64,000 nt of DNA, from the NCBI GenBank assembly GCA_959347315.1, contig OY365817.1, positions 922,357 through 986,356 on the forward strand. Reading direction: 5' to 3'. Positions within the stretch are counted from its first letter, which is position 1. Every line of letters begins with the position of its first letter. Source of the stretch: Bimastos eiseni. Taxonomy: Eukaryota; Annelida; Clitellata; Crassiclitellata; Lumbricidae. The position numbers and the translations under genes are program-made. Below are positions 49,200 to 60,305 of the stretch, piece by piece. Below the pieces are notes generated by a model. The model made no database searches. It was not told where the DNA came from and saw only the letters and a program-made list of their open reading frames with translations.

Positions 49200-51010
49200 T
49201 AATATTCCACTTGCGAACAAACAAAGGAAGCAACTTTAATTATTACATAAAAAGCAAAAATAGGTTATTAAAAATCTAAAAGAGTTGAGTTGATGATCTA
49301 AATGAATGAAAATATAATGTAACTAGTCATCAATATACACATCAGCCTACTCATAACGCTCTCTCCAAGCAATAAACCCCAACCTGGCATTACTCGATTA
49401 TGTGAGCACCATGGAACTGGGAGTATCCGGATACCCGCTCAGGTGGAAGTAGATCATACAGGAGTGATCAGGATTGCTTGGAACAGGAAAATGGAGTTCA
49501 CCTGCTCTGGATTACATAATTTCAACTGATGGGACAATTTCCCTTCATTTCAAACTATATAATCATCAAAATGTCATATTAACCAGCAAAACCCAGACCG
49601 TATCAATTTCTAAACAATTGCTGACAGTCATGTGTAAGATTCCACCAGAGAGGAGACGAGAGCAGCATTTGTGTCAATGTGGTAGAACGTAAGACATGGT
49701 TATGCGACGACCCTGCTCTCTGATGAATTCTGCGGCATCGATTGGCCAAATGGTTTCAGATGCAACTGGTACAAAGTGGTGGATCGCCACCAGATCATTG
49801 CATTATACATGTACATTCTTCCTGTTATCCGCTTGCTCCGTTGGTGCACCCGCTGTGGCCGATGTCAAGTGGAAATATGATGATGCTATGATGTCCGTGA
49901 CTGTGACGTCCCATAGAATGCAGCGTCAGCCTCGCTACGGTATGAGCGCCAACCGTCCGTTCTGCACCGGACCGCGTATCTTGCCAGCCTGCCCAAGTCT
50001 GGGTCAGGATATCCAGTGCCCAGCACAGAGATGTCCACGGGTCCAATTTTTATGACCCTAGTATCATCCTACCCATCCTACCTGGGAAGATACCACTCGT
50101 TTATTCCATTTCTTTTGACCTAAACATGCTTTCTCTATAAATACACGCAAAAGAATCCCGGATATCATCGGGTACGTAAGAGTCCGGTCCTCATGTTCCA
50201 ACGTTGCCTCCTCGGGTAACTCACACGCTTATAATAAATCAGTTGACCTTCCGTTTTTTTCATAAATTTATGAGATATAATGTTACAGTTCGTCGCAAGT
50301 TTCTAGTCGCGAGTGGTCGTAGCAAGGGGTGCATCTCAATAAATACACAGGGTTAGGCGAGCCCGACGAATGCCTGAGTATCAGGAGAGCGTCTTGCCTG
50401 GCGATTAGTTCCAACCTTTAAGCGCTGTCCCCAGGTCGGTCGCACAGGTCTCGAGGGCTGATAGCAGGGCCGTCCACAGTGAGAGCGGAACCCAAGCAGC
50501 ATGGGCGACGATGGATTGACCCGGGAAAACTGTCTCAGGGAGCCATGTTATTATCATATTATTATTATTAAGCCTTTTATTATTATCATTATTGTTATTA
50601 ATGTTAGTAATAATAATAATGATATTGTCAGCTGCCGCTGCAGGTGGCAAATTTTAAACGTCCCACTTTTAAATTAAAAATACTACGGATCGCGTTATCG
50701 TCAGCGTTGGATTTTTATATCTTCTAACGGAATAACGTCTCGTGACCCGATGGATTTTATCAACTGCAGCTGATCAGCTAAGTCTACAACAATATTGGTC
50801 TTTCAAACTTTATTTTCAACATCAACATTGGCCGCACTTTTGAATAATTACGCCGATGGCCGTGTGCCATGTTTAAGACCGACTGCGTCACAGTCGTCAA
50901 TGGCAACGCAACGTTTATTTTTTAAATGGTGGCACAACTGTAAACAAATTGAATTGAATCAGTAAAAATCAAACCAGAAGATTACAACAATATTACTGTT
51001 TCCCAAATTT
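49200..51010. other. Unresolved region with a 119-codon frame
   Basis: The frame 49696-50055 (+) ends VADVKWKYDDAMMSVTVTSH...CPRVQFL, and an upstream frame (49474-49692) carries a Cys-rich end. They could be remnants of one spliced or decayed gene, but I cannot assign them. (att)n at 50,555-50,630 may be a retroelement tail. Confidence 0.25.
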
Positions 51011-51014
51011 TCAA

Positions 51015-51947
51015 ATGAATCAAAATCACAATTTAACACATCGCACAATCACTAAGAGAATGGATTCACCGACCCTGACAGGGACATTTGAACTAAAACA
51101 GAAGAAGGCACAAGGGACATGCAATGTATGTCATTCAGTTCGCCAACTCCATAACAAGGACGGCATGGTCCACCAACACGGGCCCAGAGCCAATCCATGT
51201 CCGGGTTCGAATAAGCCGCCCTTATCTTCAGGATTACCTTTGGCACCTTTTGGCTCGGTGACCGTCGCGACAGATGCGAATCCCGAACAAATCACGACTG
51301 ACGAAGAACGGACGACCGATGCCGCCACTGATTCGGACCCGAGACCTGTCAGGTCAATGCGACACCCTTGGCTCTCACGAGGTCTTCTCGGGCATTTTCC
51401 CAAGAAAGCTAGATCAGAAGCTGTCCGCCTTCTAACCGACATTAGGGAGTCCATTTTGGCGGACCCTGCGAATTTTGCAGGATGGCGGCGCCTCCTCGCC
51501 TTTGGGGCGGGAACTTTGGAAACTCCTTTGATGGGAGGCCGACGCCGCAATCTTACGTCCATCGTCAAGAAGCGCATTGCAGATTTTTATGACGGATGAC
51601 TGACTTTGGCCGATACTATCTTCCAACCAGACGCGGACACCCTCGAAGGACAGAGGCCTACGGGCTCGAATGGAAGACAGACAGTAGTCGCAAAACTGGA
51701 AGATGAAAACATTAGTGAGGCAGCTCGCATACTATGTTTTGACGACACCCCAGCGCCGATTAATGATGAGACACTGGAGCTTCTGTGTCAAAAACATCAT
51801 GCCCCGCCGCGTGACCGCCCAGCCGTCCTTCGATCGACCTCAAGCGCACCCTTCCAGGCCACAGAGAGGGCGTCCTCGCTGGCACTTCCCGCCTTTTTGG
51901 CTTCAGCCGTGGGCACTCTCCAGATCCAGTCCCTCATCTTAGAATGA
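51015..51947 (+). mobile_element. LINE ORF N-terminal part with an in-frame stop
   Basis: The frame runs 51015-51596, meets TGA at 51597-51599 and continues in the same frame to 51945. It contains a zinc-knuckle-like motif CNVCHSVRQLHNKDGMVHQH...NPCPGS and a downstream block (ADPANFAGWRRLLAFGAGTL, GGRRRNLTSIVKKR) typical of the region ahead of the reverse transcriptase in some invertebrate non-LTR elements. The second part includes the ETLELLCQKHHAPPRDRPA motif of the same proteins. No RT domain follows. The single nonsense codon suggests a fairly young copy. Family assignment below non-LTR level is uncertain. Confidence 0.6.
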
Positions 51948-52333
51948 GTAGCGGTGAAATCGGACTCGGCATTAGGTTGTAGTGATGGTAATGGTGATTT
52001 CTATTTTATTTTCGTTGAAACATTTAATAGTGAGGGAAAGTTGTCACTACATATCAGGAGTTATGTGGTAAATTTTCAGCCTGATTGGAATTTATCTTGA
52101 GGGTCCTCAACGAGATTTAAGTGAGGGAGGGGGTCAAAATGTAGATTCCGTATTTTTGCGTTCTGTGCCACGTTTGAAGTCAAATACCTAGCAAACTATT
52201 TGTGCTAGGCAAATAACATTTTCAGATAGTGGTAGCATGTGACTGGCAGATTCAAACATGTTTTGTCGGTTTATTGAGACTAATTTTTAAAACACTTAAG
52301 AAAGCTTTTGTCAATTCATTTCGTACTTTGTAG

Positions 52334-52558
52334 TTTTTCACGCTTTACACAAAGGCTTCTGGGACAAAAGATTTACCTACAGAAGATGTGATGATTGAAT
52401 CCATGAAGATGCAAAGAGATGACCCTGATATGAAGAAAGCCTTCACTGATATGTTGCTTAGCCATCGCATTGGCATAGATCTCAAACAGGATGGCTTCCT
52501 CGATTTCGAGGAATTTCGCAGAGCCTTTGAAAGTATCACAATGGATGTTATATGGTAG
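52334..52558 (+). pseudogene. Truncated last exon of a third SCP copy
   Basis: The acceptor tttgtag (to 52333) and the first 68 codons match the last exon of copies 1 and 2, including the loop DLKQDGFLDFEE. Homology stops abruptly at about 52538, and the frame reads only six foreign codons (TMDVIW) before TAG. The final EF-hand and C-terminus are missing. A codon is also lost near GTKDLPTEDV relative to the other copies. No leader or first coding exon was seen between 49,200 and 52,300. Intron sequence just upstream still aligns with copy 1. I read it as a duplication product broken at both sides. Confidence 0.8.
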
Positions 52559-52689
52559 GGATTTGATTGAGATGTTAGGCCGAAACTTGACAAATTCCTC
52601 GGGTAAAAGGTTATGCATGTAGTTAAACATGAACTCTGAAGTCTGCTGAACTTAAATCTGCTCAATTTGAAGATTATTCAAACCATAAA

Positions 52690-52780
52690 ATTTAGATTGA
52701 GAATATATATGTATATATATATAGAGAGAGAAAGAGACAGAGAGACAGAGAGGCAGACAGAGACAGAGGCGGAAAGAGAC
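52690..52780. repeat. (ta)n/(gaga) microsatellite
   Basis: tatatatatag followed by gagaga and gacaga units. Confidence 0.85.
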
Positions 52781-53469
52781 ATTTACGCTGTGGTCATTTG
52801 AGTGAGTTCAATGTTTCTATAGCGGCCATATATAATGACCTCGATATCGATACGTCTATTGATGCATTGAAGCATGTGAAACCTTGATGATAGTGATACG
52901 CTTCACCCCCTCTCGCCCATCTGAATGAAGGCCAGTTTTATGATCTGCCAAGACCGTACTATATCCTGAGATTAAGATATATCTGAATTAAGTCAACATC
53001 TAGAAGCGAACTGTTGTCCACATCATAGAATCTACTCTGATGCGATTGACTTCTGAGACATCATTCCCTGGTGTGATCAGTTAATATCGGTAAACTTTAT
53101 TATGACAAAGAAAATAGAGCGCAAATCTATTTAGGGAAACTGTTACACCGGATTTATAACTTCTAAAACCAATCGTTGAGGCTCAAGCTGTCGTATGGAA
53201 TAATGTCTCATAGGGAATTCATACTCCTATATGACCTCCTGCTTAATATTCAGTAAGCAGTAAGTAATACTTAGAATTCGGTTGCATAAATAGGTCTATA
53301 TGAGAAAGTAAGTTTAGGCTAAATTAAAAAAACCTGATAGGTTTAGTAAGTATGAGCGTAAAATATCAATATAATTATCCTATATTACAATAGGGTTCTA
53401 GCGGTTTGACTGTGTTGCGTTTAGTCGACATTAGAAATTGAAGATAAATGATATTAGTAAAATTAGCAC

Positions 53470-53590
53470 TAAAGGCAGGTTGGGTCGGGTTTGGTCGGAT
53501 CACGTGCTTCATGGGTCGGATTGGGTCGGGTCAGATATTTGGCTCCAGAAGTCAGGTCGGATCGGGTCCATTTTTGTGGGCCGAATTGGA
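53470..53590. repeat. gggtcgg-rich short repeat
   Basis: Eight or so scattered copies of gggtcgg/ggtcgga in about 110 bp. Confidence 0.6.
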
Positions 53591-53677
53591 CCAGGTCATG
53601 AAATTGGAGTCCCAAGGACAACTCTGGATTATGAGCAGTAATAACGATTATAATAATAATATTAATGATCATTTCCT

Positions 53678-53683
53678 TTTATT
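53678..53683 (-). terminator. Polyadenylation signal of the membrane-protein gene
   Basis: AATAAA on the minus strand about 210 bp after the stop codon at 53895. Confidence 0.4.
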
Positions 53684-53894
53684 TTAAAATTGACAAACCG
53701 CAGAACGCTTGCACAGTATGAAAAAAACGATTACAATAATCGATCTGTTTTAGAAACTGAAAGATTCCTGCCTGTAGAATGCCAGCGCCATTGGTGTATT
53801 GTCATAGAGTCATAGACCTATTCGAATTATTTACTTGATTATGTATGCTGCACAGAATGTACAATTGAAAAGTTAGGCACCGTATAGAGCGTGT

Positions 53895-56800
53895 TTAGAA
53901 ATAGCGATCTACTTCAGCTAATTCAGAGAGCTCACCTTTCGGCGTGACTGTCGGGTATTTGACAGTATATAAAACAATCGTGGCAATCGAAAGAATGACA
54001 ACGAAAATGGAGTAAAATGTGCTAGCTAGATAGGACTTCTGCAAAATAAACTCAGCTATGTCAAAAATCAATGACATTCCTCTAGTGTAAAACATCCCGT
54101 ATATCAGTTGGATGATTAGGTGAATTGATGATCCTACGATGACGCCAACAATGATAGCGTTGGACCCTTCGTTGACTTGCTGTTGGATCCCTGTTTTCGG
54201 TGGAGGTGAAAAAAAGTTATAAATCCAATTGAAGCAACTCGTGACCGCTGATGGAATAAATTTTCCTAGTGCCCACAACCACCACTCTTTAACCTGCTCC
54301 CAAATTATCGTCACTACGAGCTCATGCAAGTTTTCATACACCTTTGTTGCCACCTGGCGACAAAACACATCACAATTATCAGAGTAAACACTGCACAATA
54401 ATTATATGTAATTCTAACCATCATGCTCACATTCAGAGGCACTTTGACATAGCACTTAGGGTTAAAAATAAGCTATATAAAGAGTTAAAACGGCACCCCG
54501 ACAAAAGAGCGCTGGCGTAGTAGGCCAAAAACACTCCAAATCTTAAACGCTCCTGCGTCAATATATCCTAGGAGTTAATTCTTCCAAGGAACAATTGAGT
54601 AGTTGAGTGCATTGTACCTAGGACATCCGCAGGTGAACAGACACTCCCGTGGAGTTAATTCTTCCTAGGATAAATTGACTCCAGAGGAGTTAATTCATCC
54701 TAGTATAAATTGACTCCCATATCTAATGCAACAGGGTAGTTAATTTTACCAAGGACAAACTGACTCTCGGGGAGTTAATTCATCCTAGGATAGATTGACT
54801 CCCATAACTAATGCAACAATTCTACCTAGGACAAACTGACTCCCGGGGAGTTAATTCTATCTGTAGGACTCTAGCAGTTGCGTGTGGCCTGTATAACCCT
54901 ATGCACAACAGGGGTGCAAAAAACCAAGATTTAAGATAATCAAAAGTCGTTATTTTGTTTTTTTGTTTTATTTTGTTTTTTTGTTTTATTTTGTTTTTTT
55001 GTTTTATTTTGTTTTTTTGTTTTATTTTGTTTTATTGTTTTATTTTGTTTTTTTGTTTTATTTTGTTTTTTTGTTTTATTTTGTTTTTTTGTTTTATTTT
55101 GTTTTTTTGTTTTATTTTGTTTTTTTGTTTTTTTTTGTTTTTTGTTTTATTTTGTTTTTTTGTTTTATTTTGTTTTTTTGTTTTATTTTGTTTTTTTGTC
55201 TTCAATTTTCTTTTTGACTTTGTCACAACAGTTTTGGTGTAAAAGGCATCAAACCCAACATGAAAAGGAGCTCCAACTCGTTTATATAATTAATTTAACT
55301 TGATTTCGGCCTGAATAACATGCAATCAGTAATACAATAGCAATATTAGTAAATTGAAGAAAAATTTTTTTAAACACAAAATAAAAAAATGACATTTTTG
55401 TTTTTTGGGTTTTTAAGGTAAAAACAAAAAACAAATTAACCAAAAAGCCAACATGTTTGCAGCCGTGATACACAGTATATGCTCCTAATCTGTCGGGCAA
55501 AATCTGCAGCAAAGCTGAACACGAATCATTAATAAATTAATTACTTATTCTATAATCAATGATGAATACAAGATTAACCAGCAGGACATCCAGCAACCAA
55601 TAAGCCTCAACTCCAACGCCATGGCACCAAACTACGGGGACTGAAGATACTAACTCACATTGACTTATTAAACACTTAATTCTATAGAAAGTCTCCAAAA
55701 TGATTCTTATTTCACGCACATCGGAAGTTGTATACAGATTAACCAACATTGCCAGTAATTATAATCATCCATTTATAAATCACAAATCATAAGCGATAAT
55801 ACAGTATAATACTCGACTTCTGTATAAGTCTACCAACGAATCTCAAAATACTCTGAAAATGACCTGTTACTCGAATACACAATTGTATAACCTCACGATA
55901 ACAATAATAACAATATTAATTATAACAATGACATTTAAACTAACTAACTTACAAAGCAATAATTTACTCACCAATAATAATTTTCCCTATAATAGGAATT
56001 TAGATGTTGTATTACCTACGTCGCCTCGAAGCCCAACAACCCATAGAAGCTGCTCGTATCAGTTTAGCAACCTAACCTATAACGAGGTGATATCGCGTCA
56101 ATTGATCCCCCATCAGTTTATCCCCCGTCAGTTGATGCCCGTCAGTTGGCTCATTTATCCCATGCATAGACACTTATGCTTAGGATTTTATGCTCATAAA
56201 TTAATCATATTATGACTCAATTACGCTTTTGCAATTTCTTAACATTATGAAATTTCGTGCTCTGTTACGTCGTTCTTTTCATAAATGGAGAAGGTCGCAA
56301 GTGGAACATGAATGTTGTATCAATTGGGTTGGGTTCTATAGGCAGGGGATCAACTGATGATGGGATCAATTGACTAGAGGATCAACTGAAGGGGGATCAA
56401 AAGACGTAGAACCGACGAGGTGGGCTAAAGCACGCAAAACTTAGCCATTCAGAGAAGACCGACTTCCAGGAAATCGGATAATCAGTGCTGGTCAGAAAGC
56501 CATGAAGCAAATATCAATCATGCCTGTGAATTTACGAAAACTTTGCTCCGCTGATAATTAAATTTACTCTGATAATTAATGTATTCAGGCAAATATAATA
56601 ATAGCTGCTAATAGATATTAACTCTGTTATAGATCTTTTATTCATCTTTAACTTCAGTTTTGCTCTACCTGACCTCACTTGTCCCAACCGTATTTTAAAC
56701 TTATTCTATCAGGCCTTTATTGATCTGGTTTCATTTATCTTTACCGTACCTTGCCATTAGTTATCTTATTTAGCCTTATCGTTGAAAGTATTCGTCACAC

Positions 56801-56995
56801 CTTACTCCATTGAATCACAAATCCGGCGCCGACAAAGACAAGACTTGTTACGATGACTGTAGCCTGAATGTAGACATGAATCTGATATAATAGGATACTG
56901 AAAACGACGCCGAACATAAAACCTTGCGTCGCGACGAATTGTGGTTGGAAAAACTGACCCCCTGCGCGGCTCAGTGCACTGGTTGTGCGCTCCAT
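53895..56995 (-). CDS. Small multi-pass membrane protein, two coding exons
   Basis: Minus-strand join of 56995-56801 (65 codons) and 54353-53895, about 217 residues. The donor is AAG|gtgtga and the acceptor cgccag|GTG; both are phase 0. An acceptor tttcag|gaac at 57041-57039 suggests a further 5' untranslated exon. The first exon has two hydrophobic stretches (about residues 24-41 and 44-60). The second has an amphipathic region rich in Trp (WEQVKEWWLWALGKF) and two more hydrophobic segments near SNAIIVGVIVGSSIHLIIQL and FYSIFVVILSIATIVLYTV. The tail is acidic. AATAAA lies on the minus strand at 53683-53678. I do not recognise the family. Phase agreement and clean frames support a real gene, but linking the exons across 2.4 kb is inference. 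Confidence 0.55.
54560..54862. repeat. Minisatellite of imperfect 32-bp palindromes
   Basis: Units run ggagttaattc..cctagg..aaattgactcc, e.g. 54651-54682, 54686-54717 and 54771-54802, with a divergent unit at 54733-54766. Each unit is nearly its own reverse complement around cctagg. It lies in the intron of the membrane-protein gene. Confidence 0.85.
54950..55198. repeat. 20-bp T-rich minisatellite
   Basis: About 12 copies of ttttgtttttttgttttatt with rare single changes. The open Phe-rich frame over it is an artefact. Confidence 0.95.
56094..56400. repeat. Inverted repeat built from short gatcaactg copies
   Basis: Left arm 56094-56152 (caattgatcccccatcag, gtcagttgatg), right arm 56341-56400 (ggatcaactgatgatggg, gatcaattgac), with about 190 bp between. 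In the membrane-protein intron. Confidence 0.7.
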
Positions 56996-57161
56996 GGTCC
57001 CGATTACTTCAACAGCACAAACTCTCTATCGTCTGTTCCTGAAATAAAATAATAACTCTAAGCATAAGGCAAGTGAAATCGAATTATTCAACATTATTTG
57101 AAATATATTTGCTTGTAAGCAGTCCTCGGCTGATCAGCCTCACACACTGATTGAACTTCGA

Positions 57162-57336
57162 TCCATCGTCACCAGTTTCCAGTTGTCAGACCATCGTCAC
57201 CAGTTCCCTGTCGTCGGTTCATCGTCACCAGTTCCCAGTCGTCAATCTATTGTCAAAAGTTCCCAGTCGTCAGTCCATCCTCATCAGTTCCCAGTCGTCG
57301 GTCCATCGTCAGAAGTTCGCAGTCATCATGTCTATT
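57162..57336. repeat. 28-bp minisatellite, six copies
   Basis: Unit gtcaccagttcccagtcgtc plus agtccatc, with substitutions. Confidence 0.9.
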
Positions 57337-58144
57337 CAGCTGAACGCAGTCAATGCGTGGACTTCACCGATGAGTGTGCAATAGTTTACGAGAACTGAGC
57401 GAATAATGCTTACTCTTTGCTAGACAGAATATAAACAATGAAGATGGTGCAATGTTATACGGAGAAATTTTAGCATGGCATTAGTTGGGCGCCGGGTTTA
57501 ACTAGAGCATTTTCTCTTGGTCTAGTATAGTTCCTCTTTGTCAAGTCAAGTTCCCATCTCTCATTGATTAGTAAAATTCCATTCCACACTGCTGTCTTCT
57601 GATTAGTATGATATTGCAAGGGAGGTCTGAAACGAATTGCTAGGTTGAAGTAGAGAGTTGAGGCTGAATATTATTGACTGCTTTCTGCAGTAATTATCGT
57701 AATTGAGTTTGTCGGTGCAATTAGCGCGTTCGAGTTCCTACAATAAGAAGTTAACGTTGAAACCGATCCGTGTTGTTCTTCGTCGGGCTCGAATTCCGGA
57801 AGGGAAATTCCGGACTCGCCAACCCTGGTGTACCAGAAGAAGAAGAGTGGAAAAAAATTATCCAAGCCGGGAATTCCCTACCAGTCAGTGACCTCCAACC
57901 GAGGTTTCGCTACAGTAATTGTATTATAGAGCAACGCTGCAATTCAGCAGCTCCATCAACGGGCGTCTTTGCTTAGACTATAGTGAGCAATAAAATCTTA
58001 AGGCGTCTCCGGTATGGTAAAATAGAGCAAAATAATTCAGATGTCGTTTCCGGTTCAAAGGTCAGATCAGAACACTCACTAACCCCACTACTATAGGATG
58101 GCCAAAGGCAATTGAGATAAGCACAGTACAAAGATTCTTTCGCT

Positions 58145-58330
58145 GGAAGAACAATGGATGATTGGCAGGCTGTTTACAGGTGATGTATACAGTGGCTACC
58201 GATAAGGCGCCAGATGCCCAGTGCATAGTGCAGCCTCGTGTACAATAAAAATGGATGATTGACAGGTTGTGTACAGTACAAAGGTCAAGTATGCACTCAT
58301 AACAATGGATGATTGACAGGTGGGCGGGGC
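58145..58330. repeat. Short dispersed direct repeat
   Basis: aatggatgattg(a/g)cagg occurs three times at about 58,152, 58,251 and 58,304, once with an extended match (tgtttaca/tgtgtaca). Confidence 0.7.
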
Positions 58331-58439
58331 TAGGGTTCCGCCTGGACAATGGATGACGTCATAGGCAGTCACGTTACAGGGCAAAGGGCAAATGTCCCAG
58401 ATGACCTATTTACATCACTACTTAAGTAGTTTCTGGCCT

Positions 58440-58620
58440 AAGATTTATGTTTTGAACCGTCTTTCCGTATCTTTTCATTTGCCATGCGCTCCATCCAGCT
58501 GACTATCTCCATAATTTTGCCACATCTTCATTTCGAAGATCTTTTTGATATCTTCCTCCCTCATGGTCCATGTTTCCGATCCATATTGCACCACACTCAA
58601 TTTCAAAGACTCACTATAGG
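58440..58620 (-). mobile_element. RTE-like LINE fragment
   Basis: The minus strand reads SLKLSVVQYGSETWTMREED followed by a decayed DIKKIFEMKMW, the YGSETW motif seen near the C-terminus of RTE-like proteins. Short and broken. Confidence 0.5.
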
Positions 58621-58878
58621 TCTAATTATTCATTTCTTTTATATAAAGCATCTTTCTCCATAACTATTCATATCTATTAGTAGATAGTGGCGTTTAATAA
58701 TTGGAAAAATACCAAGAGCAACAAATTGAAGTACAGGCAAAACGTTAGCCGTATTTGCTAAATAGTCAGTGGTCGTATTAATTTCTGACCCCCTGGAATT
58801 GACCGGATCAAGGTTGGATTTGATGCGCCATCGTTTGATGCACTCAGCATTAGACACGGGCGCAATGAAAGCGCTCAC

Positions 58879-58927
<49 letters not shown>

Positions 58928-58961
58928 CAGAACTGGCGAAGCAGCCGAACGCGCAGTTAAG

Positions 58962-59198
58962 ATGAAGAGGGCCAAGTATTCCACCATAACCAACACCCAC
59001 GACTTCGTAGCCCTCTCCTTGGAATCCGGCGGCGCTTGGAGCAGTGAAGGACTGCAGTTCATCTCAGAGTTGGGTAGTCGAACGAGTGCTGCAACCCACG
59101 ATCCAATGGAGACGTCATTTCTGTTCCAACGTATCTCAGTTGTCCTTCAGCGTGGGAACGCAGCCTGCTTCTTCGGGACATTGCCAACACTCACTTAG
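58962..59198 (+). mobile_element. C-terminus of an RT-like ORF, copy a, with (AAT)n tail
   Basis: An open frame with FVALSLESGGAWSSEGLQFI, ISELGSRTS and SFLFQRISVVLQRGNAACF, the familiar C-terminal pattern of invertebrate retroelement polyproteins. It is followed by (taa)n at 59218-59238 and again at 59264-59330. No upstream RT sequence remains; (aat)n also precedes it at 58879-58926. Confidence 0.5.
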
Positions 59199-59264
59199 CT
59201 CATCATGGGCGATAACATAATAATAATAATAATAATAATTTGAAACTCCAAGCGATTGCTTAGC

Positions 59265-59330
<66 letters not shown>

Positions 59331-59338
59331 CTCGGAAA

Positions 59339-59581
59339 ATGGCAAGTACATTGAACTCGCCGCAGTCCATCACTTCGTCCCTCTGGCCGTCGAAAACCAT
59401 GGGTCCCGTGTGTGCTGAAGGCTTGACTTTCATTTCCTCCTTGGGACGAAACCTCAGCACAATATTTGGGGATGAAAGAGAGACCTCCTATCTGTTTCAG
59501 CGCCTAGCCATCATGGTTCAGCGATTCAATGCGGTTGCATTTCGTAATACATTTGCAATAATGGACCTCGACAACAAATAG
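59339..59581 (+). mobile_element. C-terminus of an RT-like ORF, copy b
   Basis: Same architecture as the preceding fragment: VCAEGLTFISSLGRNLS, ETSYLFQRLAIMVQRFNAVA and RNTFAIMDLDN then stop. It diverges strongly from copy a, so the two are separate insertions or an old duplication around the (AAT)n tract. A short (aat)n lies at 59670-59682. Confidence 0.5.
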
Positions 59582-59724
59582 GGGCCGTTCCAGACGTTAT
59601 TATATCTTTCTTAAATAATGTTCTAGTCCCTGAGGGATCCTATGTACCTCGGGGAATAATTTTAAAAATAATAATAATAATATTCAGGTCACAGTTAACC
59701 AAATTTGAAATTTTAGTGATCGTA

Positions 59725-59885
59725 TTGGAGCACATACCTGGATTTGGCTGACATATGCGAGATCAAGGATTCGTTTCGTCCAATGCATGCTGTAAGATCT
59801 CATGCTGCGCACGCGCAATATATAGTCTATAAAAGAAAGTGAAATGAAATTGGTTCTCTGAAATATGAAAACGAAATTGGTTTGC
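59725..59885 (+). repeat. Interspersed repeat Z, copy 1
   Basis: ggatttggctga..atatgcgagatcaa and tgaaatatgaaaacgaaa recur in order at 63,655-63,825. Confidence 0.65.
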
Positions 59886-60305
59886 TAACCTGCGGCATAT
59901 AGTAACCAGGAAAGAGCAGCCATGCTAGCGGACCTTTTGTCCCTTCTTATCTTTTTTCTTTCCATATTGTTTCCTCAATTTTGTAGATTCTTGTATATAC
60001 TATCTTCCTTTGATCTGATGTTGGTACATAGGAATCAAAATTATGGCTATTGCTATGGTTATAGGTAGCCTATACGCTCAAATGTATGAACACAATGTAG
60101 GACACACTCCTACCATACTCATGTTCTTCTGTTCTTACCTGTGCTTAGATTATCGTGGTCATTATATTAGCTGTCTACTGTCGCCAATTGATTAGAGTTG
60201 TCGGCATGTAACGTGAAGTTTGCAGGTTCTGTTTGCTGGTGTTTGATGTCAAGTTACGCCATTGAAAGTTATACATTTCTTTTACGAAGATATCTAACAA
60301 ACATA

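Noticed and set aside
52345..52665. 106-codon frame on the minus strand
   Set aside because: Shadow of the truncated SCP exon on the other strand.
54955..55242. Phe/Leu-rich frame resembling membrane segments
   Set aside because: Translation of the 20-bp T-rich minisatellite.
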